Shown here: positions 17,947 through 27,100 of the stretch, one piece after another
How positions within the stretch are numbered: the first letter of the stretch is position 1
How the letters are laid out: every line of letters starts with the position of its first letter
Assembly (NCBI RefSeq): GCF_016919725.2
Contig: NZ_JAJERH010000039.1
Span: 1 to 38,907 of the forward strand
Direction: 5' to 3'
Origin: Virgibacillus sp. AGTR
Lineage (GTDB): Bacteria; Bacillota; Bacilli; Bacillales; Amphibacillaceae
DNA length: 38,907 nt
Notes under the pieces: model-generated
Told to the model about the DNA's origin: nothing
Database searches by the model: none
Seen by the model: the letters and a program-made list of their open reading frames with translations, nothing else
Made by a program: the position numbers and the translations under genes

Positions 17947-18799
17947 CTATCTACCTCATATTCATTTTCATCCAATACTATTAGTATTTATTATCATATC
18001 TTTTTTTACCGGAACATTTATGGAATTAGCTATCTTATTATTTATTGTTTTCTTTCATGAGATGGGTCATTTTATGATGGCTACTTTCTTTAAATGGCGG
18101 ATTCGCAAGGTAATGCTCTGGGTCTTTGGTGGAGTGATGGATACGGATGAACACGGAAGTAAACCAATTCGAGAAGAGCTATTGGTCACCTGTGCTGGTC
18201 CGTTTCAGCACATCATTTTATTTATAGTTTTATTCCTTCTTGGAGATTTAGGAATGTTACCTCAAGCAGTGATGGATTTGTTTTTATATTATAATTCGAT
18301 TATCCTTTTATTTAACTTGCTCCCGCTATGGCCATTAGATGGTGGGAAATTATTGTTTTTATGCTTATCGTCGTTAGTACCATATAAAAAGGCGTACTAT
18401 GCAGTGATTATATTCTCAATGATTGCCAGCATCTTATTATTGCTCATCCAACTCATTACGCTACCGTTTACATTAAGTTCATTTTTTATATTTATCTTTT
18501 TATTTATGGAAAATAAAACGGAATGGAAACAAAGGTATTATGCATTTTTCCGATTCTTGCTAAAGCGTTACGAAGGGAAAAATCGTTTTGCTCGAAAGGT
18601 TTTGCCAATTCGTGTAAGCTCAGATCAATCATTATTGGAAGTGTTTTCACGATTTCATCGTGAGAAGCTGCATCCGATTTATATCATTTACCCAAATAAC
18701 TATCGTCAATCTATTGACGAAGTCGCTTGTTTGCACAGTTATTTTAATGAAAAGCATTACGACAAAACAGTTGGAGAAATTGCTAGAAATTTAATATAA
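17930..18799 (+). CDS. spoIVFB: SpoIVFB, intramembrane metalloprotease for pro-sigma-K
   Basis: Site-2-protease family enzyme that releases mature sigma-K in the mother cell. 289 aa from TTG 17930, 5 bases after AGGTGAT; ATG 17936 is an alternative. Zinc motif HEMGH at residues 43-47 and the third ligand in PLDGG (about 135-139). Six hydrophobic segments are followed by a C-terminal CBS-like domain (about 220-285, with HPIYIIYPNN). It overlaps spoIVFA by 17 bases, implying coupling of the two partners. In B. subtilis rplU follows directly; here about 4 kb of accessory sequence intervenes. Confidence 0.96.
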   Translation: MTMSNNYLPHIHFHPILLVFIIISFFTGTFMELAILLFIVFFHEMGHFMMATFFKWRIRKVMLWVFGGVMDTDEHGSKPIREELLVTCAGPFQHIILFIVLFLLGDLGMLPQAVMDLFLYYNSIILLFNLLPLWPLDGGKLLFLCLSSLVPYKKAYYAVIIFSMIASILLLLIQLITLPFTLSSFFIFIFLFMENKTEWKQRYYAFFRFLLKRYEGKNRFARKVLPIRVSSDQSLLEVFSRFHREKLHPIYIIYPNNYRQSIDEVACLHSYFNEKHYDKTVGEIARNLI

Positions 18800-18840
18800 G
18801 CAAGTCGAATTTGCATGAGTTACTAAATTTCCATAACAAA

Positions 18841-19127
18841 GAGGCTGGGACAAAACACAAGTTCTTTACTCAAAATACGAATAATCATATTATCAATAGG
18901 GGTATCTTCGCCACACCGTGAAACTATACGCGCTTTTCCGCGGGCAGCTAACTTGGTAAAGAAAAACACGTTACCACGTGGGTATTCGGACTCGTGCTGT
19001 TCCCGCCGGAGTCTCGCTTATTTCAGGTGCTAAATGATTGATTCTAATCAAAAAAAACGAATGATAATTAATTTCAAATAATTATCGTTCGTTTTTTATT
19101 GTTTCTTCATTCTTTTGTCTCAGCCTT
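18841..19127 (+). repeat. GGCTGGGACAAAA repeat, copy 1, with terminal inverted repeats
   Basis: Starts GAGGCTGGGACAAAA and ends TTTTGTCTCAGCC, an inverted pair with one G-U. It contains the hairpin GGTAA/TTACC (18955-18975) and a perfect-looking arm pair AACGAATGATAATT / AATTATCGTTCGTT near 19058-19094. A ~200-base body recurs, inverted and interrupted, at 30324-30842. Motifs of this kind are common between genes in Bacillales. No ORF. Confidence 0.8.
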
Positions 19128-19130
19128 TTT

Positions 19131-19281
19131 CACACATATAACTGTCAGTAATACCCCTACTTCAAGCAATAAAGTGAAACCAATATTGGTAATTGGGATC
19201 GACTGCCAGTGAGTGTCCGATTGGTTCAATTGACAATCAGTAGGAGATAAATAACCCCCACTGAATGTAGTTTCACTTTAT
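19131..19281 (+). repeat. structured intergenic repeat, copy C (middle form)
   Basis: Starts CACACATATAACTGTCAGTA; shares CTTCAAGCAATAAAGTGAA with copy B and GTCCGATTGGTTCA with copy D. First arm ACTGTCAGT (19141-19149) faces ACTGCCAGT (19202-19210) with one mismatch. End pairing ATAAAGTGAAAC (19169-19180) with GTTTCACTTTAT (19270-19281) is perfect over 12 bases and is incompatible with the inner hairpin. It abuts the end of the GGCTGGGACAAAA repeat and lies 3' of the minus-strand S1 gene. Confidence 0.78.
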
Positions 19282-19300
19282 CTATGTGATAAGCAAATAT

Positions 19301-19729
19301 CTATCCTCGTCTTCCGCCTCTACCTCCACGCTTTGTATCCGTGTTACGTCTCAGGGTAGCTAAATTTTCTTCACTTGTCTTTAAGAATTTAGCCATTTTA
19401 TCTTCAAAACTTTCTTTAGGTCTATATTTATTCCCTGAACGGAATCCATTAGAATTTCGTCCGCTACTAGGACGTGATGAACGTTGCTTGACAGGGCGTT
19501 CAATTGCCTTTTTGATAGATAATGCTACTTTACCATCGTTTTCACTAAGTATTTTAACTTCTACCTCGTCGTCAACTTTCAAATGGTCATTTACGTCTTT
19601 CACATAGCTATCTGCAACTTCGCTAATGTGAACAAGTCCTGTCTTACCATCTGGTAGTTCTACGAATGCTCCGAAATTAGTGATACCCGTTACTTTACCT
19701 TTTACTTTACTGCCTATTTCAATCGACAA
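19301..19729 (-). CDS. yabR: YabR-like S1-domain RNA-binding protein
   Basis: 142 aa, read from TTG 19729 with AAGGGGG about 9 bases upstream. The N-terminal S1/OB domain (about residues 1-72, KGKVTGITNFGAFVELPDG and GLVHISEVADSYV) is typical. A Ser/Arg/Asn-rich linker follows, then a conserved C-terminal helix (FRPKESFEDKMAKFL-like) and a GGRGGRRG tail. It resembles B. subtilis YabR/YugI, probably ribosome- or RNA-associated. B. subtilis yabR sits between divIC and spoIIE, so this is either a moved gene or a paralogue. Confidence 0.85.
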   Translation of the reverse strand: MSIEIGSKVKGKVTGITNFGAFVELPDGKTGLVHISEVADSYVKDVNDHLKVDDEVEVKILSENDGKVALSIKKAIERPVKQRSSRPSSGRNSNGFRSGNKYRPKESFEDKMAKFLKTSEENLATLRRNTDTKRGGRGGRRG

Positions 19730-20030
19730 AAAAGTTCCCCCTTATTCCTTTTAAAAGCAATTAATTATAACAAATTTCGAATTCAATTACAATGTAGGCT
19801 ATAGGTCTATTGTATGGAAATCATGATTTTTTCACAAACAAAAGCTATCAGTAAGAAATATGAAATAGGTTATACTAGGATTGAACTCGTTATAAAAAAA
19901 TAATACCTGCGGTAGTATGTTAAAAGAGAAGAGATCCATCATCGCTTTACTAAGTACGGAAGATGCTACTTCTTCAGTGAACGTATTACATTTAATGCCC
20001 AAATATACTATACGAGAGGGATTAATTATT

Positions 20031-20684
20031 ATGAAAGTCAGAATACAATTTACCTATCAAACACCTATGGGAGCTAATACTAGCTTTCAGTCAGAAGAAA
20101 TGAAAGCATTAGACGCTTTATTACTTGTAGACGACATGGAAAAAACTGGACGAGTGAAACAATTAACATTTATAGATACCCAAGATATTGCTTGGTCACA
20201 AAAGGAATTGAAACGTTATTTTGAAGAGATAGAAGAAGAGCCACACGATGTTTACATTTACTTTGATGGAGGGTTTGATCAGCAAAGAAAGAAATCTGGT
20301 CTGGGATGTGTGATTTATTATCAACAGAATGGGAAATCCTTTCGAATTCGAAAAAATGCAACTGTTGGAGAACTCGATTCAAACAATGAAGCTGAGTATG
20401 CCGCACTTCATTTTGCATTAAAGGAATTGGAGTCACTCGACGCCCAACATTTACAGATAACCGTTAGAGGAGATTCACAAGTTGTAATTAATCAGTTAAA
20501 GGGTGAATGGCCATGCTACGAAAAGACACTATCTGGCTGGGCTGGTCGTATTGAAACAAAATTAACGTATCAATCTATTGAACCACAATATGAACTTATT
20601 CCACGAAAGAATAATAATGAGGCAGATCGACTGGCCACACAAGCATTAGAAAATATTGAAATTTCTAGCAAGAAAGAAGTATAG
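20031..20684 (+). CDS. ypeP: RNase HI-like protein (YpeP family)
   Basis: 217 aa. ATG 20031 follows GAGAGGGAT; the frame extends upstream to 19917 but lacks an SD there. The N-terminal ~70 residues (VRIQFTYQTPMG, EEMKALDALLL) precede an RNase H domain. Acidic residues sit in all four expected places: YFDGGFD (about 79), NNEAEYAALH (about 119), RGDSQVV (about 144) and NNNEADRLA (about 200). It could therefore be catalytic on RNA in RNA/DNA hybrids, though YpeP-type proteins are poorly characterised. Single gene between yabR (divergent) and the oxidoreductase. Confidence 0.85.
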   Translation: MKVRIQFTYQTPMGANTSFQSEEMKALDALLLVDDMEKTGRVKQLTFIDTQDIAWSQKELKRYFEEIEEEPHDVYIYFDGGFDQQRKKSGLGCVIYYQQNGKSFRIRKNATVGELDSNNEAEYAALHFALKELESLDAQHLQITVRGDSQVVINQLKGEWPCYEKTLSGWAGRIETKLTYQSIEPQYELIPRKNNNEADRLATQALENIEISSKKEV

Positions 20685-20884
20685 TCATTTAGACAGAAAA
20701 TAATAGTGATTAGAGAATTTCTTTGAAGGAGTATTACCAGTACAATACAATTTTGATTTGATCAACTGTTCACGTGTAAATTCATTATGCTTTAAATAAG
20801 AAAAATCTTGATTTTAGAAAAACTAAAGGCTGAGATTATGTTAAACTAATGCAGTATTAAATAAATTGTAATGAAGGTGTTTTT

Positions 20885-21793
20885 TTGAATAATCCACGAA
20901 TTGGAATGGTAGGTTTAGGATCTATAGCCCAGAAAGCATATTTACCAATTCTTGCAAAAGAAACGGATTGGTCATTTGTTGGTGCATTTTCTCCCAATAA
21001 ACAAAAACGAAAGCAAATCTGTGGTCAGTATCGTATTGGTGATTTTCATCGTATGGCAGAACTGGCAAATCAATGCGATGCTGTGTTAGTGCATAGCTCT
21101 ACAGATTCGCATTATGAGGTTGTATCTGCGTTATTATCTAATGGTGTAGATGTTTATGTTGATAAACCATTAGCAGCATCAATGACGGAAGCTGAGAAAT
21201 TAGTTGAATTAAGTAAGAAGTATAATAGAAAGCTAATGGTTGGATTTAATCGTCGTTTTGCACCAATGTATGTAGCCATAAAAGAGCTCGCAACGGATGC
21301 AGCTTCGATCCGAGTCGAAAAGCACAGATTGAACAGTATTGGTCCTGGAAATGTTGAATTTACTATGCTCGATGATTATCTTCACGTAGTCGACACAGTA
21401 CGATGGCTTGGCTCTGATCGATTAGAGGTATTATACGGAGATATTCAGGTGAATAGGGAAAACCAGCTTCTCTATACGCAACACCTATTTAAATCTGGTA
21501 ATCAACCAATGACGACAGCAATGCATAGGAGTGCAGGTACAAATTTAGAGAAAATTGAGCTTATAGTAGATGGAGCAATTATACGTGTTAAGAATATGAA
21601 TGTGACAGAAGTTGAAAAAGAAAATGCCGTGACTACTACTAGTGCATCATCTTGGGAATCCATCGTAAAACAAAGAGGGTTTGAGGATGCAGTAAGTCAT
21701 TTTATAGATTGCGTCCGCCAAGATGAACAACCGGTAGTTGATGGGGAGGAAGGATTAAAATCACAGGCCCTACTTGATCAATTATTAAAATGA
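20885..21793 (+). CDS. Gfo/Idh/MocA-family NAD(P)-dependent oxidoreductase
   Basis: 302 aa, TTG start with GAAGGTG 6-7 bases upstream. The N-terminal Rossmann fold has the dinucleotide loop GMVGLGSIA (residues 7-15). The conserved EKP appears as DKP in VYVDKPLAAS (about 93-102), a conservative change. The C-terminal half is the usual mixed sheet domain (VGFNRRFAPMY, DDYLHVVDTVRWL). Substrate is probably a sugar, inositol or related polyol, but it cannot be read from the sequence. The 200 bases upstream are AT-rich with no clear promoter. A structured repeat follows. Confidence 0.88.
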   Translation: MNNPRIGMVGLGSIAQKAYLPILAKETDWSFVGAFSPNKQKRKQICGQYRIGDFHRMAELANQCDAVLVHSSTDSHYEVVSALLSNGVDVYVDKPLAASMTEAEKLVELSKKYNRKLMVGFNRRFAPMYVAIKELATDAASIRVEKHRLNSIGPGNVEFTMLDDYLHVVDTVRWLGSDRLEVLYGDIQVNRENQLLYTQHLFKSGNQPMTTAMHRSAGTNLEKIELIVDGAIIRVKNMNVTEVEKENAVTTTSASSWESIVKQRGFEDAVSHFIDCVRQDEQPVVDGEEGLKSQALLDQLLK

Positions 21794-22154
21794 GCGTTTT
21801 CTTGCTCTGTAAGTGATCTATCCCACATATAACTGGCAGTAAGACTCCACTACAAGCAATAAAACGAAACCATTATTGATAAGTAGGGATCAACTGCTAG
21901 TTAATGTCCGATTGGTTCAGAGGCCTTTAGGTCAAACCCTTGTGGTGCTAACCATCGTGGGGATAAACAAACCTCCTTACGGATGGAAGTTTCACTTTAT
22001 ATTTAAAAAATCATCGATCATTAAGTAGAATGGAATGTTAAGTGGTGACAAAAGAGAATTCAACAGTTTGCTTTAGAAGTTCAATTGTTATCGTAGTTTA
22101 AACATTAAAACGACCTACTTTTCTATAAAGATTGTGCTCCTAAGGAGGTGTGAT
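21794..22154. other. interval between the oxidoreductase and cupin genes
   Basis: 361 bases. The first half is structured repeat copy D; the remainder (22001-22141) is AT-rich and should hold the cupin promoter, but I see no convincing -35/-10 pair. Confidence 0.55.
21819..22000 (+). repeat. structured intergenic repeat, copy D (long form)
   Basis: The longest of three copies. Head TATCCCACATATAACTGGCAG, core CAAGCAATAAAACGAAAC, arm pair ACTGGCAGT (21832-21840) with ACTGCTAGT (21893-21901) including one G-U. A middle module has GGCCTTTAGGTC and a hairpin CCC..TGGT/ACCA..GGGG (about 21937-21962). The tail is GGATAAACAAACCTCC to GTTTCACTTTAT. End pairing GAAAC/GTTTC is retained although the 5' partner has two changes. 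Confidence 0.78.
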
Positions 22155-22517
22155 ATGGATCAAGCAATAAACATAAAAGAAAAATTGACAAAGTTTAACG
22201 ATTATTGGTCCCCAAAAGTGATTTCTGAGATGAATGACTATCAGTTTAAGCTAGTAAAAATCATAGGTGATTTTATATGGCATGATCACAAAGAAACAGA
22301 TGAAGTGTTTATTGTCATAGATGGTGAGATGAAAATAGCTTTCCGTGATGGAGAAGTCCATCTTAGTAAGGGAGAAATGTACGTTATACCAAGAGGTGTC
22401 GAACATAAACCATTTGCTTCAGAGGAATGTCATGTAATGATTGTTGAGCCCAAGGGTGTTATAAATACTGGAGAAACAGTTTCACCATATACTGCTGAGA
22501 ATGATGTATGGATATAA
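22155..22517 (+). CDS. cupin-domain protein
   Basis: 120 aa. ATG 22155 follows a perfect AAGGAGGTG (22142-22150). Single small beta-barrel: IWHDHKETDEVFIVIDGEMK (about 44-63) gives the first cupin motif with H-x-H and E, and MYVIPRGVEHKPFASEE (about 82-98) the second, with H in GVEH. A metal site is therefore likely. Proteins of this type bind small molecules or act as sugar isomerases or dioxygenases; function here is open. The next gene's SD follows after 24 bases, suggesting a two-gene unit. Confidence 0.82.
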   Translation: MDQAINIKEKLTKFNDYWSPKVISEMNDYQFKLVKIIGDFIWHDHKETDEVFIVIDGEMKIAFRDGEVHLSKGEMYVIPRGVEHKPFASEECHVMIVEPKGVINTGETVSPYTAENDVWI

Positions 22518-22555
22518 CCGAAGTAGACATTAACAAAGTTGTAAGGAGAACAGAT

Positions 22556-22801
22556 ATGAAAATGGTTTTAAGTAGGGTTTCAACTTACTTGTTTGTAGTT
22601 GGATTAGCAGCCTATTTTTCTTTTTTATTTGGGATTGCTAATTTCTTGCTTATTGGTATAATAGCGTCCACTCTAGGTCTTATTGTCGCCTTTTTTGGTG
22701 AAAGAAGCATTTATAAAAAGATAGGTATTATAGGTAATGCGCTAATTATATTAATTGGTATTATATTTTCTATTGTAGTAATCGCTTTGTTTTGGAAATA
22801 A
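22556..22801 (+). CDS. small hypothetical membrane protein, 81 aa
   Basis: ATG 22556 follows TAAGGAGAA (22542-22550) by 5 bases; an in-frame ATG at 22508 inside the cupin gene lacks an SD. Three hydrophobic segments are visible: about 8-27, 29-45 and 56-78, the last ending VVIALFWK. A charged loop GERSIYKKIG separates the second and third. Family not recognised. Probably co-transcribed with the cupin gene. Confidence 0.6.
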   Translation: MKMVLSRVSTYLFVVGLAAYFSFLFGIANFLLIGIIASTLGLIVAFFGERSIYKKIGIIGNALIILIGIIFSIVVIALFWK

Positions 22802-22855
22802 TCGATTTAATCGCTTATATTCTATTACATTGACACAAAAATTGTCTCTGCCTCC

Positions 22856-22885
22856 TTGACAAATAACAAGCTATCATGATAGCAT
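22856..22885 (+). promoter_or_regulatory. rplU operon promoter with internal palindrome
   Basis: TTGACA (22856-22861) and TAGCAT (22880-22885) are 18 bases apart. A perfect 14-base palindrome GCTATCATGATAGC (22870-22883) fills the spacer and most of the -10, so it could be an operator. Confidence 0.5.
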
Positions 22886-22889
22886 TAAT

Positions 22890-22985
22890 ACGTTATTCAT
22901 CGTAGCACCAGTGCTACAACCGCGCAGAACAGGTTGTAAACTCTTCGTTGAGTACCTGTATGGCGAGTCTGAGTTAATCAAGGAG
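22890..22985 (+). ncRNA. ribosomal protein L21 leader
   Basis: The rplU leader contains hairpin GTAGCAC/GTGCTAC (22902-22917), then CCGCGCAGAACAGG, a conserved-looking TAAACTCTTCG block and the pairing AGGT/ACCT, ending at the AGGAGGTG SD. This matches my memory of the Firmicute L21 leader, which is thought to bind L21 or otherwise autoregulate the operon. Confidence 0.75.
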
Positions 22986-22996
22986 GTGCAAGAAGT

Positions 22997-23305
22997 ATGT
23001 ACGCTATTATTGAAACAGGTGGTAAACAAATCAAAGTAGAAGAAGGTCAAGAAATCTACATTGAAAAAGTTGCTGCTGAACAGGATGAAGCTGTTACGTT
23101 TGAAAAAGTTCTTTTCGTAGGTGGAGATGACGTGAAAGTTGGAGCACCATATGTTGAAGGTGCGACAGTCACTGCAAAAGTTGCAAAGCACGGTCGTCAA
23201 AAGAAAGTAACTGTATTCAAATATAAACCAAAAAAGAATTACCATCGTAAACAAGGCCATCGTCAGCCGTATACGAAATTGGTAATTGACAAAATTAACG
23301 CATAA
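22997..23305 (+). CDS. rplU: 50S ribosomal protein L21
   Basis: 102 aa, the normal length. [18 protein letters not shown] at the start and [17 protein letters not shown] near the end are family hallmarks. AGGAGGTG lies upstream. It binds 23S rRNA in the large subunit. First gene of rplU-prp-rpmA. Confidence 0.99.
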   Translation: MYAIIETGGKQIKVEEGQEIYIEKVAAEQDEAVTFEKVLFVGGDDVKVGAPYVEGATVTAKVAKHGRQKKVTVFKYKPKKNYHRKQGHRQPYTKLVIDKINA

Positions 23306-23316
23306 GGAATTTGCTG

Positions 23317-23951
<635 letters not shown>

Positions 23952-23963
23952 GGTAGAAGAAAA

Positions 23964-23995
23964 ACTCCAGCCAGTTCGTTGGCTGGAGTTTTTTT
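23964..23995 (+). terminator. intrinsic terminator after rpmA
   Basis: ACTCCAGCCA (23964-23973) pairs with TGGCTGGAGT (23980-23989), then seven T. Closes the ribosomal protein operon. Confidence 0.95.
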
Positions 23996-24027
23996 GAATT
24001 TAAAATTTTCTTGTATTTAAAAGCATA

Positions 24028-24056
24028 ATGACCTTTCTATCTTTTTCTGCTATACT
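24028..24056 (+). promoter_or_regulatory. promoter of spo0B-obg
   Basis: ATGACC (24028-24033), 17 bases, TATACT (24051-24056), with an extended -10 TGC just before. Confidence 0.55.
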
Positions 24057-24080
24057 TTTCAACAAATGGGAGGGTGAAAC

Positions 24081-24614
24081 ATGAAAGATAGGGATGTTAT
24101 GGAACTTCTGCAGCATTATAGACATGACTTAATGAACCATTTACAAGTAATTCATGGCTATGCTTCGATGGGGAAAATAGAAAAAGTAAAGAAGAAAACG
24201 AATGATACAATCTCTCTTTATCAACAAGAGCGGAAGTTAATGCATCTTCAAGGAAATGAATTCTTTTTATGGATAATTCAATTCCAGCATATGTATGAAG
24301 ACGTGCGATTAGTGTACCATATACATACAGAAAATAAGGATATTCATGAATCAGATAAGCAGTTAACGAGCCAATGTAAAAAAATCGTTAAGTTGATACA
24401 ATCTATGAATGAAGGACTTGAATTAATAACTATTGAGCTACACATACAAGCAATACAAAATGATAAATTAGAAATTAGGTTCATGATCAGCGATCTAGAG
24501 GAAAAAAGAGAACTGTTAATTGAAGAGATAAGGCGCATGGAGGCTAAGTATGCTATGACGACTTTATACAAAGATGAGTGGTTGCAGTGTAGCTTCTCTG
24601 TACCATGTCATTGA
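24081..24614 (+). CDS. spo0B: sporulation phosphorelay protein Spo0B
   Basis: Phosphotransferase that passes phosphate from Spo0F to Spo0A at entry into sporulation. 177 aa (B. subtilis 192). The four-helix-bundle H-box YRHDLMNHLQVIHGYASMGK is at residues 13-32, with His15 the phospho-acceptor by comparison with B. subtilis His30. The C-terminal half is the degenerate kinase-like domain. GGGAGGGTG upstream. obg follows after 13 bases, as in B. subtilis. Confidence 0.93.
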   Translation: MKDRDVMELLQHYRHDLMNHLQVIHGYASMGKIEKVKKKTNDTISLYQQERKLMHLQGNEFFLWIIQFQHMYEDVRLVYHIHTENKDIHESDKQLTSQCKKIVKLIQSMNEGLELITIELHIQAIQNDKLEIRFMISDLEEKRELLIEEIRRMEAKYAMTTLYKDEWLQCSFSVPCH

Positions 24615-24627
24615 ATGAGGTGAAAAG

Positions 24628-25914
24628 ATGTTTGTCGATCAGGTTAGTGTTTATGTTAAGGCTGGGGATGGAGGCAATGGTTTAGTTGCGTACCGAAGAG
24701 AAAAGTATGTTCCAAAAGGTGGACCAGCTGGAGGAGATGGCGGAAATGGAGCAGATATCATTTTTAAAGTTGATGAAGGATTAAATACCTTGATGGACTT
24801 TCGCTACAATCGTCATTTTAAAGGAAAACGTGGGGAGAACGGTATGAGTAAAAATCAGCATGGTCGGAATGCAGAACCGTTGATAGTTCCTGTCCCACCG
24901 GGTACAACGGTAACGGATGAAGAAACAGATGAAGTGATAGCTGATCTAACCGTTCATAATCAGCAGGCTGTAATCGTTAAAGGAGGTAGAGGTGGAAGGG
25001 GGAATTCAAGGTTTGCAACCCCTCGTAACCCAGCTCCAGATATGGCTGAAAATGGTGAGCCTGGACAAGAGCGTACAATTCGAGTGGAGTTAAAGCTGAT
25101 AGCAGATGTAGGGTTAGTTGGTTTCCCAAGTGTAGGTAAATCCACCTTTCTATCCGTTGTAAGTGCTGCAAAGCCAAAAATAGCTGATTATCATTTTACG
25201 ACACTTGCACCAAATCTTGGTGTCGTTGAAACGAGTGATCAGCGAAGTTTCGTCATGGCTGACCTACCAGGATTAATTGAAGGTGCTCATGAAGGGATTG
25301 GATTAGGGCATCAATTTTTAAGGCATGTGGAACGAACACGAGTAATTGTTCATGTGATTGATATGGCAGCAACTGAGGGGAGAGACCCATATCAGGACTT
25401 TGTAAAGATAAATGAAGAACTGCAAGAATATGATCAAAAACTCATGCAGCGCCCGCAAATTATTGCTGCAAATAAAATGGACATGCCTGGTGCAGTAGAC
25501 AACTTAGAAAAATTTAAACAAGCTTTAAATGGAACATATCCGATTTATGAAATATCTGCGCTTACGAAAGCAGGGCTAAGAGATATTTTATTTGCAATAG
25601 CAGATATATTGGAGACCACTCCAAAAATTGTTGAGGAAGAGGATGAAAGCCGAGAAGAGGAGAAAGTCGTATATCGTTATCATCAGGAAGATGCGCCTTT
25701 TAAGATTACGAGAGATGATGATGGTGCTTACGTATTGTCTGGAGCAAAGATTGAGAAGTTATTTAAGATGACAGACTTTACACGTGACGAAGCAGTTCAA
25801 CGCTTTTCTAGACAATTGCGTGGAATGGGTGTAGATGATGCTTTACGAAAACGTGGTGCAGAGGATGGAGATACCATTCGATTATTGGATTTTGAATTCG
25901 AATTTATTGAGTAA
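24628..25914 (+). CDS. obg: GTPase Obg
   Basis: Essential ribosome-associated GTPase, needed in B. subtilis for sporulation and stress responses. 428 aa. The glycine-rich Obg fold (about 1-158, [17 protein letters not shown]) precedes the G domain: P-loop GFPSVGKST (about 165-173), switch [20 protein letters not shown] and a SAL-type G5. The C-terminal OCT domain (about 350-428) ends [21 protein letters not shown] upstream of ATG. Confidence 0.98.
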   Translation: MFVDQVSVYVKAGDGGNGLVAYRREKYVPKGGPAGGDGGNGADIIFKVDEGLNTLMDFRYNRHFKGKRGENGMSKNQHGRNAEPLIVPVPPGTTVTDEETDEVIADLTVHNQQAVIVKGGRGGRGNSRFATPRNPAPDMAENGEPGQERTIRVELKLIADVGLVGFPSVGKSTFLSVVSAAKPKIADYHFTTLAPNLGVVETSDQRSFVMADLPGLIEGAHEGIGLGHQFLRHVERTRVIVHVIDMAATEGRDPYQDFVKINEELQEYDQKLMQRPQIIAANKMDMPGAVDNLEKFKQALNGTYPIYEISALTKAGLRDILFAIADILETTPKIVEEEDESREEEKVVYRYHQEDAPFKITRDDDGAYVLSGAKIEKLFKMTDFTRDEAVQRFSRQLRGMGVDDALRKRGAEDGDTIRLLDFEFEFIE

Positions 25915-25988
25915 AACAAAAATATAAAAATAATTAAAGGCAAGTAGTGAATATCTGGTGAAATGGGAGCATTAAGGGGGATAACGGT

Positions 25989-26843
25989 TTGACAGCAAAG
26001 ATAGGTTATTTAGGACCAAAAGGGACGTTTACAAAATTAGCGGTTGATACAGCTTTTAATGGGGAAACGAAGCATAGTTTTGATACGATACCAGAATGTA
26101 TTGATGCAGTAGAAGCAGATGAAATTGATGTCGGAGTTGTGCCTTTAGAAAATGCTATTGAAGGTACAGTACAGTTGACTGTTGATTACTTGGTACACCA
26201 AGTAAGAATCCCGATTATGTCGGAAATCGTTGTGCCAATTCAACAGCATCTCCTTGTCTCTCCTGATTTTTCAGGTGCTTTAACAGACGTAGAAGAGGTA
26301 CATTCACACAGTCATGCAATTGCTCAATGTCATCAATATCTTCATAAGCATTTAAGTCAAGCCAGGCTGTGCTATACGTCTTCAACTGGTAAAGCTGCAC
26401 AAATGGTTAGTGAAACTAATAAACCAATCGCGGCTATAGGTAATAAACTAGCTGCAAAAACGTATGGACTTCGTATGATTCAGGAAGATATTCATGATTT
26501 TCCAAACAATCACACAAGGTTTGCCGTATTAAGTAAAAATAAAGCGTCTGTTCATATTAATCATTCCGTACAGTCAGAAAAAACGACGCTATTAATTACA
26601 CTGCCTAGTGATTATGCTGGTGCGCTTCATCAGGTATTGTCTGCATTTTCATGGCGAAAGATGAATCTTTCCAAGATTGAATCTAGACCAATGAAAACAG
26701 GTCTTGGAAATTATTTTTTCATTATTGACGTGAACCAACCGTATGATGATGTTCTTTTTCCAGGCGTTCGAGGTGAATTAGAAGCATTGGGTTGCAAGGT
26801 AACTATGCTTGGAACTTATCCGGTTTATCAAATGGATGTATAA
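25989..26843 (+). CDS. pheA: prephenate dehydratase
   Basis: Converts prephenate to phenylpyruvate in phenylalanine synthesis. 284 aa, TTG start behind AAGGGGGAT. Catalytic domain about 1-180 (KIGYLGPKGTFT at the start; the TRF motif in NNHTRFAVL at about 172-180). The C-terminal ACT domain (about 197-275) contains the phenylalanine-sensing ESRP motif (KIESRPMK), so feedback inhibition is expected. pheB, which precedes pheA in B. subtilis, is absent. Confidence 0.97.
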   Translation: MTAKIGYLGPKGTFTKLAVDTAFNGETKHSFDTIPECIDAVEADEIDVGVVPLENAIEGTVQLTVDYLVHQVRIPIMSEIVVPIQQHLLVSPDFSGALTDVEEVHSHSHAIAQCHQYLHKHLSQARLCYTSSTGKAAQMVSETNKPIAAIGNKLAAKTYGLRMIQEDIHDFPNNHTRFAVLSKNKASVHINHSVQSEKTTLLITLPSDYAGALHQVLSAFSWRKMNLSKIESRPMKTGLGNYFFIIDVNQPYDDVLFPGVRGELEALGCKVTMLGTYPVYQMDV

Positions 26844-26920
26844 GGTAGCTGTAAAGTTACGCATCATTTGACGTTGTAAGGATCGGAATCTATGTTTTCT
26901 TATGACCATCTGCTTTTTAT

Positions 26921-26960
26921 AAAAATAGCTACCTGCTTTTATAGTTGGGTGGCTATTTTT
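26921..26960 (+). terminator. intrinsic terminator after pheA
   Basis: AAAAATAGCTACC (26921-26933) pairs with GGTGGCTATTTTT (26948-26960), one G-U. The A-rich 5' arm would let it work in both directions. Confidence 0.85.
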
Positions 26961-27100
26961 ATGTTCATTGCAGTTATATGAGCTCTTCGGTGAACGACTG
27001 TTATAATAGCTAGTTAAATTAATCAACATTTAAACTTTTGTTGCATATGTTGGTATAGAGTAATTAGCCCAGATATGAAATGAAAGGAGTTTGATTAATT

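Noticed and set aside
19131-22000. Possible CRISPR array from repeated units
   Set aside because: Copies are kilobases apart, 110-180 bases long and of variable structure, with no regular spacing or spacers and no cas genes.
26985-27080. Promoter candidates for safA (TATAAT at 27002; sigma-E-like CATATGTT near 27043)
   Set aside because: No matching -35 at correct distance for either; not firm enough to list.
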